This document shows positions 7,843 through 15,797 of a stretch of 59,946 bases of DNA, in pieces (position 1 is the stretch's first letter; every line of letters begins with the position of its first letter). Source of the stretch: Leptolinea sp964424035 (GTDB lineage: Bacteria > Chloroflexota > Anaerolineae > Anaerolineales > Anaerolineaceae); NCBI GenBank assembly GCA_964424035.1, contig CAYRHB010000004.1, positions 1 to 59,946 of the forward strand. The letters are read 5' to 3'. The position numbers and the translations under genes were made by a program. The notes beneath the pieces were generated by a model, which was not told the origin of the DNA, ran no database searches, and saw only the letters and a list, made by a program, of their open reading frames with translations.

Positions 7843-9078
7843 ATGAAGCAAATACTGGGTAACAGGTCTTTGTTGATCCTGGGTCTGGCAGAATCGGTCA
7901 GCGGCATTGGCGATTGGATCACATTTATGGCTGTTCTGGCCATTCTGGTCTTCCGCGGTAACGGTGGTGTGATGGAGAGCAGCGGAGTTTTTCTTGCCGG
8001 GTTATTGCCAACTCTGATCATAAGCCCGTTTGCCGGTTGGTTGGTCGACCGGATCAACCGAAAGTATTTGTTGATAGCCAGCCAGCTTCTATCGGGAGCG
8101 GTAGTGAGCCTGCTTTTCCTCACCACCCGGATCGAACTGATCTATGGCATTCTGGCTCTGGAAGCGGTGGTCTTGTCTGTTGTCACACCATCCCGTCAGG
8201 CGGTTGTTCCGGATCTGGTTTCGCGGGATGATTTACCAAAAGCGAATGCCTTTCTCCAACAATTGACCGGACTGGTTAAGGTATTCTCTCCCTTCATTGC
8301 GGGCCTGGTACTTTCAGTGATGGACCCGCATACAGCTATTCTCTTTGATGCGCTATCGTTCTTCCTGGCTGCCGGTGTGATGGTGTTACTGCCTTCCCTG
8401 CCTGCCCACGGGGAAAAAAGGAATTCAAATGTAACCAGCCGGGCAGCCAATCCGCGGCAGGTCTTTCGTGACATTCCTCAATTGGGATTGCTTTTCTCCG
8501 GAGTTTTCACGGCGATCCTGGGAATCATTGGTTTCGACGTACTTTCTTCGATTTATTGCCGGGATGTATTGCTGCAGGGTGAACGTGTTTACGGACTTTC
8601 CATCAGTCTGGTTGGCATCGGGTCTTTGATCGCCACCATGGTGATCCTCACACGTAAAAAAACAGTCAATCCTTGGAAAGACCTCATTGGTGGATTCGCC
8701 CTGCTCGGGTTGATCCCGATCGTCCTTGCGATTGTTTATCCCATTGGCAGGATCAATATTGCCCTTTACTCTGTGCTCGCAGTCTGTCTGATAGGTGGGA
8801 TTGGCAATGGCCTGGTCCATGTGCAGGTGGGTACGATCATGCAGTTGATCACACCAACAGAGATACTGGGGCAGGTGGGCGGTTGGTTGCAGATGGTTAT
8901 GGTCGCCAGCCAGTTGGTCGGCATGGTGGCTACGCCTCTCCTTGTACCATCCGTGGTAAAAATGGATACGTTTTTCCTTGGCATGTCCATTCTGATGGGG
9001 GCTGTTGTTGTATATCTATTGGTGCGGGTTTTCGGTAAATCTGGCAGGAAGGCGGATGAAGCTGTAATAGGAATGTAA
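7843..9078 (+). CDS. MFS transporter
   Basis: The 411-residue protein is mostly hydrophobic, consistent with 12 transmembrane helices. It has an MFS motif-A-like loop between helices 2 and 3 (G-W-L-V-D-R-I-N-R-K). It resembles the EntS/MFS_3 group of small-molecule exporters; the substrate is unknown. A strong AAGGAG ribosome site precedes ATG 7843. Only 3 bases separate it from the ArsR-type regulator, so the two are surely cotranscribed. This is a common arrangement for an efflux pump under ligand-responsive repression. Confidence 0.92.
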   Translation: MKQILGNRSLLILGLAESVSGIGDWITFMAVLAILVFRGNGGVMESSGVFLAGLLPTLIISPFAGWLVDRINRKYLLIASQLLSGAVVSLLFLTTRIELIYGILALEAVVLSVVTPSRQAVVPDLVSRDDLPKANAFLQQLTGLVKVFSPFIAGLVLSVMDPHTAILFDALSFFLAAGVMVLLPSLPAHGEKRNSNVTSRAANPRQVFRDIPQLGLLFSGVFTAILGIIGFDVLSSIYCRDVLLQGERVYGLSISLVGIGSLIATMVILTRKKTVNPWKDLIGGFALLGLIPIVLAIVYPIGRINIALYSVLAVCLIGGIGNGLVHVQVGTIMQLITPTEILGQVGGWLQMVMVASQLVGMVATPLLVPSVVKMDTFFLGMSILMGAVVVYLLVRVFGKSGRKADEAVIGM

Positions 9079-9081
9079 CCC

Positions 9082-10236
9082 ATGAACGTAAATTTCCCGG
9101 CGGATGGTATTCATACGGGGTGGAAGATCACCCAATCCATTGCGATGGAATTGGACACGGCTCTGGCCATAGCCGGTGGACGATTCATGGCAGGTGGTTT
9201 GCCTCCCGAGATTATGACCCTCAGGCAATCCTGCCCGGATGACTGGCTGGAGGAATGGCAGGAATATTTCGGGTCTATGAATTGGTTCGCCAATGTGCTG
9301 GAAACCGCATCGATGATTGCCGGCGCACTGGATGAAAGCGATTATTCCCGGGCCACGATGGCAATACGGCAGATGACAGTTGATGACGCGGTTCGTAACC
9401 TTCTTGCTATGTCTGATGAGCAAACCGGATCCGGGATTGCCAACCTTCCCGCAGAAAAGGCTTTCCTCCAATTGATGGTGCGATACAGGCGGTCAGCATA
9501 TGAAGGTATCAGGTTTTCACATCCACAGGATCCTTTATTTGAGAACCGTCTTTTCCGGGAATTGGAAGTCTGTCTGGGTATTTTGCAGGGAGGCAGAGAC
9601 CATGACAGGTTCTGGCACTGGCTGGATCGCTATTACTTTGAAATCTATCGTCCATGGCGTGAAAAGCGCGAGTCCTTTCTATCTAACATGGAATTAAGAT
9701 TGGCCGCCATGCTTGGTGCCACACAATCGGAAGGCCAGGTTCCCGATCTGGACTGGCTTTCCGATGTCAATCCGGCATTGAGATATCCCGAGATAAAGTC
9801 CGCCATTCAGAATGGAAAGTTGTTTGTCAATTTCTGGTTGGAGCCGTTTGAATTTGCAGATTCATTTTTACTCCTGCCGGATGTGGTCTATCTGGCTTTT
9901 GCTGAACCCGGACAGATGTATCACAACTTCCTGGATCATACCCGCCGCCTTGCGGACCAGATTCAAGCCCTGGCCGACCCAACACGGTTGATCATTCTAC
10001 GTTTGATCCGGGCTTTCAGTATGACCAATACGGATATGGCTGCATACCTGGGGCTTTCACGGCCGACCGTAAGTAATCATGCGAAAGTACTTCGGGAAGC
10101 CGGCTTGATCCGCTCCTGGGAAGATGGCCGGATTACCCGCCATGAAATAGAACCAGAGGCTGTCAGAAGGCTTTTCGGTGACCTTGAGGTGTTCCTGGAC
10201 CTTCCACAGGTTGATGAAAAGATTAATTCACATTAA
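9082..10236 (+). CDS. ArsR-family regulator with large N-terminal domain
   Basis: The 384-residue protein has its winged helix-turn-helix at the C-terminus (about 292-375). It shows the ArsR hallmark A-L-A-D-P-T-R-L-I-I-L-R-L and a recognition helix L-S-R-P-T-V-S-N-H-A-K-V-L-R-E-A-G-L-I. The long N-terminal part resembles DUF5937-type regions of ArsR regulators and lacks an obvious CxC metal site, so it probably senses an organic ligand rather than a metal. As second gene after the MFS exporter it probably represses its own operon through the inverted repeat at 7812-7829. Family is secure; ligand and target are inference. Confidence 0.88.
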   Translation: MNVNFPADGIHTGWKITQSIAMELDTALAIAGGRFMAGGLPPEIMTLRQSCPDDWLEEWQEYFGSMNWFANVLETASMIAGALDESDYSRATMAIRQMTVDDAVRNLLAMSDEQTGSGIANLPAEKAFLQLMVRYRRSAYEGIRFSHPQDPLFENRLFRELEVCLGILQGGRDHDRFWHWLDRYYFEIYRPWREKRESFLSNMELRLAAMLGATQSEGQVPDLDWLSDVNPALRYPEIKSAIQNGKLFVNFWLEPFEFADSFLLLPDVVYLAFAEPGQMYHNFLDHTRRLADQIQALADPTRLIILRLIRAFSMTNTDMAAYLGLSRPTVSNHAKVLREAGLIRSWEDGRITRHEIEPEAVRRLFGDLEVFLDLPQVDEKINSH

Positions 10237-10306
10237 TCCTTTATGTGTATTTAATTGACAAAATCGTGCAGGTTTATCGTTTTCAAGCTATACTATTCTG
10301 GTATTT

Positions 10307-10315
10307 TGGTATGAT
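10307..10315 (+). promoter_or_regulatory. Extended -10 promoter element upstream of the repeat protein
   Basis: TG, one base, then TATGAT (10310-10315) forms an extended -10 about 21 bases before ATG 10337. A TATACT at 10289 is an alternative. TTGACA at 10255 is too far from either to pair with normal spacing. Confidence 0.4.
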
Positions 10316-10336
10316 TCGACTTAGGAGGAAAGACAA

Positions 10337-11938
10337 ATGACCGAAAGCCAGACCAGAAAGACCTCCAAACTCCTGTTATTGCTTCAAGCTTTCGTCGTTA
10401 TCTCATTGGCGGCAGGGTTGGCTTTTTGTCCGGGTTCTGTAAACCAGGCTAAAGCTATTCCCACTTTCAACATTGTCTCTGTCGTCAAAGATGTTTCAGT
10501 GACCATCCAGACATCCACATTCCCATCGGAAAAGTTGTTCACAGTTCGCATGGGTTATGGAAACACAAATGGTTCAGGCGGCGTTGTGGTGGCAACCACC
10601 AACTCTGGAGCCGGCGGCGCGTTTCAGGAAACATACCTGATCCCGGATATCTTGAAAGGACAGGAAATTATTGCCATCCGGATGGATGCACCGGGGGGTT
10701 ATTACGCTTACAACTACTTCCGGAATGATCCCAACTTCCTGAGTCCGGTAAGCGCCATTTATCCCGCGACCACTACTTCAACTACGACAACCACTGAAAA
10801 TGGTACGACTGTGATTTCAACAGGATATACCGGGATCCCCACTTTCTCGATCTCGGATGTTGTATCCGACTCCAAGGTGACCATAAAGATGCACAACTTC
10901 CCGGCTGACCGTGATTTCACGGTGCGGATGGGATATTTTGGTACCCTGGCAAAAGGGGGAGAGGTTGTGGGGACAACCAACAGCGGTGAAGGGGGAGAAC
11001 TCGAAGAAACCTATGAAATCCCGGCTTCCCTCCGCGGAGTTCATCAGATAGCCATCCGCATGGATGCTTCGACCTATCTTTTCTCGTACAATTGGTTCTA
11101 CAATACGACAACATCACAACCCGGTGCCGGTGGAACGGGTGGTACAGGCGGTACCGGCGGCACAGGCGGTGAAGGAATGGCTGAAGGTGTTATTGTAGCC
11201 CCGACAGTCATTGAGCCTGTATTCCTGGGAATTCCTTCCTTTACCATCAGTGAAGTGGAACGGGATACATCTGTCACCATCGTCACGACCAATATGCCTT
11301 TGGATACAGATTTCACTGTCTTCATGGGGCAATACGGAACAATGGGTGTTGGCGGAACAGTCGCCGGAAGTGGTTCCATTACTGATAACGGAAACCAGAG
11401 ATTGACGTTTGTGATCCCTGATAGCATGAAAGGCAGCGACTTTATTGCGTTGCGCCTGGAAGCCTCCAATGGATACTATGCGTATAACTGGTTCCGCAAT
11501 CTAAGCACCCATCCGGCTGCAGTCACATCCACGAATAGTGGTCCAACTCCCACACCGGTATCCCCTGTGGTTGAAGAAGCTTCCACTGAACCGGCTACTG
11601 AAGAAGAAGCCGTACCGGTAGTGAGCCCGAATGTATCTTCTGATTACAATGCCGTTCCATCCTTTACGATCAGCTCAGTTGTAAAAGATTCTATGGTTTC
11701 CATCTTCGCCAAAGATTTTCCGGCAGATCAGACATTCACGGTTCGCATGGGTGAATATGGAACAGCCGCCATCGGCGGTCAGGTAGTATCCACGACCGAT
11801 ACCGGGAAAGGCGGCGATTTCACCGCCACATACACCATCCCGGATGAACTAAAGGGCAGTGAAGCCATAGCCATTCGTATGGATAGCTCCTCAGGATACT
11901 ACGCGTTCAACTGGTTCTATAACAGCTCTTCGCGATAA
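10337..11938 (+). CDS. Secreted protein with four 90-residue repeats
   Basis: The 533-residue protein has a Sec signal peptide (hydrophobic core 12-30, likely signal peptidase cut after A-K-A at residue 40). Then come four repeats, each exactly 90 residues: 41-130, 167-256, 299-388 and 440-529. Each begins I/V-P-[TS]-F and contains F-P-x-D-x-x-F-T-V-R-M-G, a G-G-x-V-x-x-T-x-S/T-G box, I-P-D/A-x-x-[KR]-G and ends Y-Y-A-[YF]-N-W-F. Linkers are low complexity (Thr-rich, Gly-Gly-Thr, Pro/Glu-rich). The repeats look like a beta-sandwich module. Similar modules occur in secreted Anaerolineae proteins, with no established function to my knowledge. There is no LPXTG or C-terminal anchor, so it is secreted or loosely surface-bound. 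AGGAGGAAAG is a strong ribosome site. Confidence 0.88.
   Translation: MTESQTRKTSKLLLLLQAFVVISLAAGLAFCPGSVNQAKAIPTFNIVSVVKDVSVTIQTSTFPSEKLFTVRMGYGNTNGSGGVVVATTNSGAGGAFQETYLIPDILKGQEIIAIRMDAPGGYYAYNYFRNDPNFLSPVSAIYPATTTSTTTTTENGTTVISTGYTGIPTFSISDVVSDSKVTIKMHNFPADRDFTVRMGYFGTLAKGGEVVGTTNSGEGGELEETYEIPASLRGVHQIAIRMDASTYLFSYNWFYNTTTSQPGAGGTGGTGGTGGTGGEGMAEGVIVAPTVIEPVFLGIPSFTISEVERDTSVTIVTTNMPLDTDFTVFMGQYGTMGVGGTVAGSGSITDNGNQRLTFVIPDSMKGSDFIALRLEASNGYYAYNWFRNLSTHPAAVTSTNSGPTPTPVSPVVEEASTEPATEEEAVPVVSPNVSSDYNAVPSFTISSVVKDSMVSIFAKDFPADQTFTVRMGEYGTAAIGGQVVSTTDTGKGGDFTATYTIPDELKGSEAIAIRMDSSSGYYAFNWFYNSSSR
10457..11923 (+). repeat. Four in-frame coding repeats of 270 bp
   Basis: The protein repeats correspond to 10457-10726, 10835-11104, 11231-11500 and 11654-11923. 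They have diverged at DNA level but kept equal length. Repeats 1, 2 and 4 share F-T-V-R-M-G; repeat 3 has F-T-V-F-M-G and is the most divergent. Confidence 0.85.
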
Positions 11939-11958
11939 TTTGAATTCGAAAGTGACCA

Positions 11959-12006
11959 AGGACACGGGGTGAAATCCGCAAAGTGGAATTTCTTACCCCG
12001 TGTCCT
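11959..12006 (+). terminator. Long stem-loop after the repeat-protein gene
   Basis: AGGACACGGGGT (11959-11970) and ACCCCGTGTCCT (11995-12006) form a perfect 12-bp stem, extended inward by GAAATCC against GGAATTTC with a bulge. No T-run follows, so it may act as a 3'-end stabiliser or partial terminator rather than a full intrinsic terminator. It lies only 28 bases upstream of the lipoprotein start. Confidence 0.6.
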
Positions 12007-12033
12007 GTGTTTATCGAGCAGGAAAGGTTTCCA

Positions 12034-12885
12034 TTGAAAAAAATCGTTCCAGTTTCCCTTTTAATTCTCTTTGTTGGCGGATGTGCCAACCTGCCGTTCC
12101 AGATCCCGGGTGGAATCGCACCCACACTGGCTCAAGTTGCCACACAGGCGGCAGAAGTTGTTGAAGTTGTGGCGACAAACACTCCCGTTCCTGTAGAGCC
12201 AACACCGACCGAAGTCCCGGCTGCCGTGGTGATGCCAAAAATTGAACCGGACCAGACCGTCACATTATTCCTGGATGGATTGAAATCAGGTGGAAAATTT
12301 GCGCTGACCTCCAATCTGTTCAGTTCAGCTTTTGCCGCCCGCGTGAAGGATGATACCGGGTTGGATGCGCTATTTGGCCCCACCGATGAGCTGGGAGAGT
12401 TCAAGGTTGGATCCCCCACCATCTCCAGCGATTCCTCACATTCATCCCTCGAAGGGACGCTCTATATTCCGGAACCGGTGAATGCCCGGTTTGAACTGGT
12501 TCAGGAAAATGGTGAATGGAAGATCGACAATATTGAGATGCTGTCTGAAGCCGGGGAATACCCGGAAAATCCCGAAGAGGTGGTTTTGGCGTTCCTTACG
12601 GCTTACCAGGAAGCACCAGACCGCATGTCCAGTTTTCTGGTCTCCTCCCGCCGCGCGCAGCAACCTCCCGGTGGAGCTACGGCCATGCTGCAGATCAATG
12701 GAGACCTGGGAGGCATGGTGGTGCAATCTGCGGCAGTGAGCCCCGAACCTCCGACGGCAGCCATCACTGTAACCATCCTCGCGGGAGGCAGGGAATATCA
12801 ACGCCGGTTCCTTTTGACAATTGAGAATTCTGTCTGGGGTATTGATGCCATCGAAGACCTGACCGGACAAACTTCGACCGAATAG
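12034..12885 (+). CDS. Lipoprotein with NTF2-like repeats, function unknown
   Basis: The start is set at TTG 12034, preceded by AGGAAAGG at 6-base spacing. This gives 283 residues beginning with a compact lipoprotein signal (L-F-V-G-G-C). An ATG at 11983 would place the signal inside the protein and start within the hairpin loop, so it is rejected. After a Pro/Thr/Val-rich linker there are two related alpha+beta segments. Each starts with a [TV]-V-x-x-F-L-x-[GA] helix and ends with W-x-I-D strands, typical of NTF2/DUF4878-like folds used in extracytoplasmic proteins. It follows the repeat protein and may be its membrane-anchored partner, which is inference from proximity only. Confidence 0.75.
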   Translation: MKKIVPVSLLILFVGGCANLPFQIPGGIAPTLAQVATQAAEVVEVVATNTPVPVEPTPTEVPAAVVMPKIEPDQTVTLFLDGLKSGGKFALTSNLFSSAFAARVKDDTGLDALFGPTDELGEFKVGSPTISSDSSHSSLEGTLYIPEPVNARFELVQENGEWKIDNIEMLSEAGEYPENPEEVVLAFLTAYQEAPDRMSSFLVSSRRAQQPPGGATAMLQINGDLGGMVVQSAAVSPEPPTAAITVTILAGGREYQRRFLLTIENSVWGIDAIEDLTGQTSTE

Positions 12886-12911
12886 AATACAAAACCGGTA
12901 TCAAATCAATG

Positions 12912-12962
12912 TATACCATTATGGACTTCTTTGTCCGAAACCACTTGACAGAATGGTATAAT
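12912..12962 (+). promoter_or_regulatory. Candidate promoter of glgP with flanking inverted repeat
   Basis: TATAAT at 12957-12962 is preceded by TGG, an extended -10. TATACCATT (12912-12920) and AATGGTATA (12952-12960) form a 9-bp inverted repeat whose right arm overlaps the -10. A protein bound there could control the gene. TTGACA at 12945 is too close to this -10 to act with it. Confidence 0.45.
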
Positions 12963-13074
12963 CGCACGACTATATGGGTGGACCTTTTTCTCCTGTATGA
13001 TCATGAATCTTATGTTGTTGTTCGTTCGCTGTAGTTTGGGAATCGAACTTGCAACCTTATGAATAGGTGGCTCT

Positions 13075-15261
13075 ATGGAGCAGAATTTACGAGTATTACC
13101 CAATCATTTTAGTTTGCCCCGACGGTTATCCAGACTTTCAGAATTGGCTTACAACCTCTGGTGGACCTGGAACCCTGAAGCCCAGATGCTTTTTTCCTAT
13201 ATCGACAAGTTGCTCTGGGAACGGCTTTCACACAATCCGATTGCATTCCTGCGCCAGGTTGAGCGTTCAAAACTGAATGCCGTCATCGGTGACCGCAATT
13301 ACCTCGATTTCTATGATCGGGTTCTGCGGAATTTTGACAACTATATGAAGGCGGATGATACCTGGTACAACCGTACTTACCCGGATTTGAAGGACAAACA
13401 GGTTGCCTATTTTTCCTTTGAGTTTGGTCTGCATGAATCCCTTCCTGTATACGCTGGAGGTCTGGGAATTCTTGCCGGAGATCATTTGAAGGAAGCCAGT
13501 GATCTTGGCATCCCGCTTGTGGCTGTCGGGTTTGTGTATATCCTTGGATACTTTGCCCAGCGGATAACAGAAGACGGCTGGCAGGAAACCCGGACTCAAG
13601 TTCTAAAATTGGATGAAATGCCAGTCATACCATTGTATGACGAAGAAGGCCGCCCCCTGGTTGTCCATGTTGAGCTTCCCAAACGGACTGTTGCCGCCCG
13701 TCTTTGGAAGGTGCAGGTTGGGCGGGTCTCCCTGTATCTGATGGATACCAATGTGGCATCCAATAATCAGACAGACCAGCAGTTAACCTCCCGCCTGTAT
13801 TCCAGCGACCTTGATGTCCGGATATCGCAGGAAATATTGCTGGGAATTGGCGGTGTCCGGGTATTGCGAAAATTGCAGTATTCCCCGAATGTCTGGCACA
13901 TGAACGAAGGCCATTCCGCGTTCCTTACCCTGGAACGGATCCGGGAACTGGTTGAAAAGGGCGTCACATTTGATGACGCCGCGGCGAAAGTACGCAAGAC
14001 AAATGTGTTTACCACGCATACCCCGGTCCCGGCAGGGAATGATGCGTTCCCCTTCTGGTTGCTTGACAAGTATTTTGCCCATTACTGGCCTGAATTAAAT
14101 CTGACCCGTGACCAGTTCATTGCCCTGGGCAGCAGCCAATCGGAATGGGGTGAACAGTTCAGTATGCCTGTTCTGGCTTTGAAACTTTCAGAGCAGCGCA
14201 ATGGCGTTTCTGAATTGCATGGACAGGTTTCACGTCGGATGTGGCAGTTCCTCTGGCCTAATCTGACAGAACAGGAAGTTCCGATCACCCACATAACCAA
14301 TGGAGTGCATACCGGCTCCTGGATTGCACGGCGGATGCGCTTGCTCTTTGATCGTTATTTTGGACCCGATTGGATGCAACACATTGATGATCCTGACATG
14401 TGGTCTCAAATTGAAGAGATTCCGGATGCCGAACTCTGGGCGATCCGCAGACATTTGAAACGTAAACTGATCACTTTTGCCAATGAACGTGCCCGGCGTG
14501 CCTGGATGAGCAATTCCATCCACCCGGTGCAGGTGATTGCTGGCGGCGTGCTGCTTGAGCAGTATTCCCTCACGATCGGATTTGCCCGCAGGTTCGCCAC
14601 ATACAAACGGGCCAATTTGATCTTACGTGATGTTGACCGGTTATTACGTATCATCAATAACCCCTCCATGCCGGTGCAGATTATATTTGCCGGCAAGGCA
14701 CATCCTGCAGATGAACCCGGAAAATTCCTGATCCAGGAAGTTTACCGGATGGTGAAAGACTCCCATGCCGGCGGGCGGCTGGTTTTCCTGGAAGACTATG
14801 ATATGAATGTAGCCCGCTATCTGGTACAGGGAGTGGATGTCTGGATGAATACTCCCCGCCGGCCGCTGGAAGCCAGTGGTACCTCCGGTGAAAAAGCGGC
14901 GGTCAATGGTGTTTTGAATTTTTCCGTACTGGATGGCTGGTGGCGTGAAGGATACAACGGACGCAATGGCTGGGCTATTGGCGATGAGGTGGAAGGACGC
15001 GATCCCAACGAACAGGATGAGCTCGATGCCGCTTCCCTCTATGACACCCTTGAGAAAGAGATCATTCCCCTCTACTATTCAAACCGTTCAGCCGATAATC
15101 TGCCCAATGAATGGGTTGGAATGATTAAGGAATCATTGCGGACACTGGCTCCGCAGTTCAGTACACGCCGGATGGTTAAAGAATACATGACACAGATGTA
15201 TTCCACCGAAATTTCTAGTACCGAAGAATTGGAAGCCGCAACCGAAAACGGGTTGGCATGA
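13075..15261 (+). CDS. glgP: Alpha-glucan (glycogen/starch) phosphorylase
   Basis: The 728-residue GT35 enzyme releases glucose-1-phosphate from the non-reducing ends of alpha-1,4-glucans. It is of the short alpha-glucan phosphorylase type with an N-terminal DUF3417-like region (L-A-Y-N-L-W-W-T-W-N-P). It has the Y-F-S-F-E-F-G-L-H-E-S-L segment and the pyridoxal-phosphate motif E-A-S-G-T-S-G-E-K-A-A near residues 598-608, with the Schiff-base lysine present. This subfamily usually has SGMK; here the residue before Lys is Glu. It suggests glycogen or maltodextrin storage. It overlaps the next gene by ATGA. Confidence 0.95.
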   Translation: MEQNLRVLPNHFSLPRRLSRLSELAYNLWWTWNPEAQMLFSYIDKLLWERLSHNPIAFLRQVERSKLNAVIGDRNYLDFYDRVLRNFDNYMKADDTWYNRTYPDLKDKQVAYFSFEFGLHESLPVYAGGLGILAGDHLKEASDLGIPLVAVGFVYILGYFAQRITEDGWQETRTQVLKLDEMPVIPLYDEEGRPLVVHVELPKRTVAARLWKVQVGRVSLYLMDTNVASNNQTDQQLTSRLYSSDLDVRISQEILLGIGGVRVLRKLQYSPNVWHMNEGHSAFLTLERIRELVEKGVTFDDAAAKVRKTNVFTTHTPVPAGNDAFPFWLLDKYFAHYWPELNLTRDQFIALGSSQSEWGEQFSMPVLALKLSEQRNGVSELHGQVSRRMWQFLWPNLTEQEVPITHITNGVHTGSWIARRMRLLFDRYFGPDWMQHIDDPDMWSQIEEIPDAELWAIRRHLKRKLITFANERARRAWMSNSIHPVQVIAGGVLLEQYSLTIGFARRFATYKRANLILRDVDRLLRIINNPSMPVQIIFAGKAHPADEPGKFLIQEVYRMVKDSHAGGRLVFLEDYDMNVARYLVQGVDVWMNTPRRPLEASGTSGEKAAVNGVLNFSVLDGWWREGYNGRNGWAIGDEVEGRDPNEQDELDAASLYDTLEKEIIPLYYSNRSADNLPNEWVGMIKESLRTLAPQFSTRRMVKEYMTQMYSTEISSTEELEAATENGLA

Positions 15262-15791
15262 TCTACGAATGGCTTTCCTCCACGCCCCCGTGGTTGTACG
15301 CCCTGATCATTTTTGCCTTAAGGGTGGGCGACATGTCGCTGGATACCCTGAGGGTGTTGTTTGTCGTCCGCGGAAAGAAAGGTATTGCCTGGGTTCTGGG
15401 TTTCTTTCAATCCCTTCTATTTGTCATTGCCATAACATCTGTTTTAACACAGTTGGATAACCCGCTGAATGTAATCGGATATGCTGCCGGTTTCGCGACG
15501 GGGAATGTCCTGGGAATGTTGATCGAAGAACGGCTGGCTGTAGGCCACATTCAATTGACGATCATGAGCGCTACACGTGGTGCAGCCATCAGTGACGCGC
15601 TCCGTATTGCCGGATTCGGAGTCACAGAGATCGCCGGTCGGGGAAAAAACGGGACAGTTTCTGTGATCCTGACCAGTGTTTTCCGAAAAGATGTCGACCG
15701 TTTGGAAACGATCATTTTGGAAACTGACCCCGAAGCGTTTGTGACGCGTGAAGATGTACGTCCGATGCGGCGCGGTTTCTGGCGGGCGTAA
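15258..15791 (+). CDS. UPF0316 / DUF2179-type membrane protein
   Basis: The 177-residue protein has two or three N-terminal transmembrane helices (about 12-30, 40-60, 68-86) and a C-terminal soluble DUF2179-like domain with ferredoxin-like pattern (V-T-E-I-A-G-R-G-K-N-G-T-V-S-V-I-L). The R-V-G-D-M-S-L-D-T-L-R segment is typical of UPF0316. The family function is not known; DUF2179 domains have been linked to small-ligand sensing. It overlaps the glgP stop by 4 bases, so translation is coupled, yet a functional link to glycogen use is not established. Confidence 0.88.
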   Translation: MIYEWLSSTPPWLYALIIFALRVGDMSLDTLRVLFVVRGKKGIAWVLGFFQSLLFVIAITSVLTQLDNPLNVIGYAAGFATGNVLGMLIEERLAVGHIQLTIMSATRGAAISDALRIAGFGVTEIAGRGKNGTVSVILTSVFRKDVDRLETIILETDPEAFVTREDVRPMRRGFWRA

Positions 15792-15797
15792 TTCGAA

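Noticed and set aside
10255..10260. TTGACA as -35 for the repeat-protein gene
   Set aside because: The nearest -10-like hexamer is 28 bases away, too far for a sigma-70 pair.
13020..13075. Minus-strand T-arm-like sequence (AAGTTCGATTCCC) suggesting a tRNA
   Set aside because: The T-stem does not pair, and no acceptor stem, anticodon arm or CCA end can be drawn around it.
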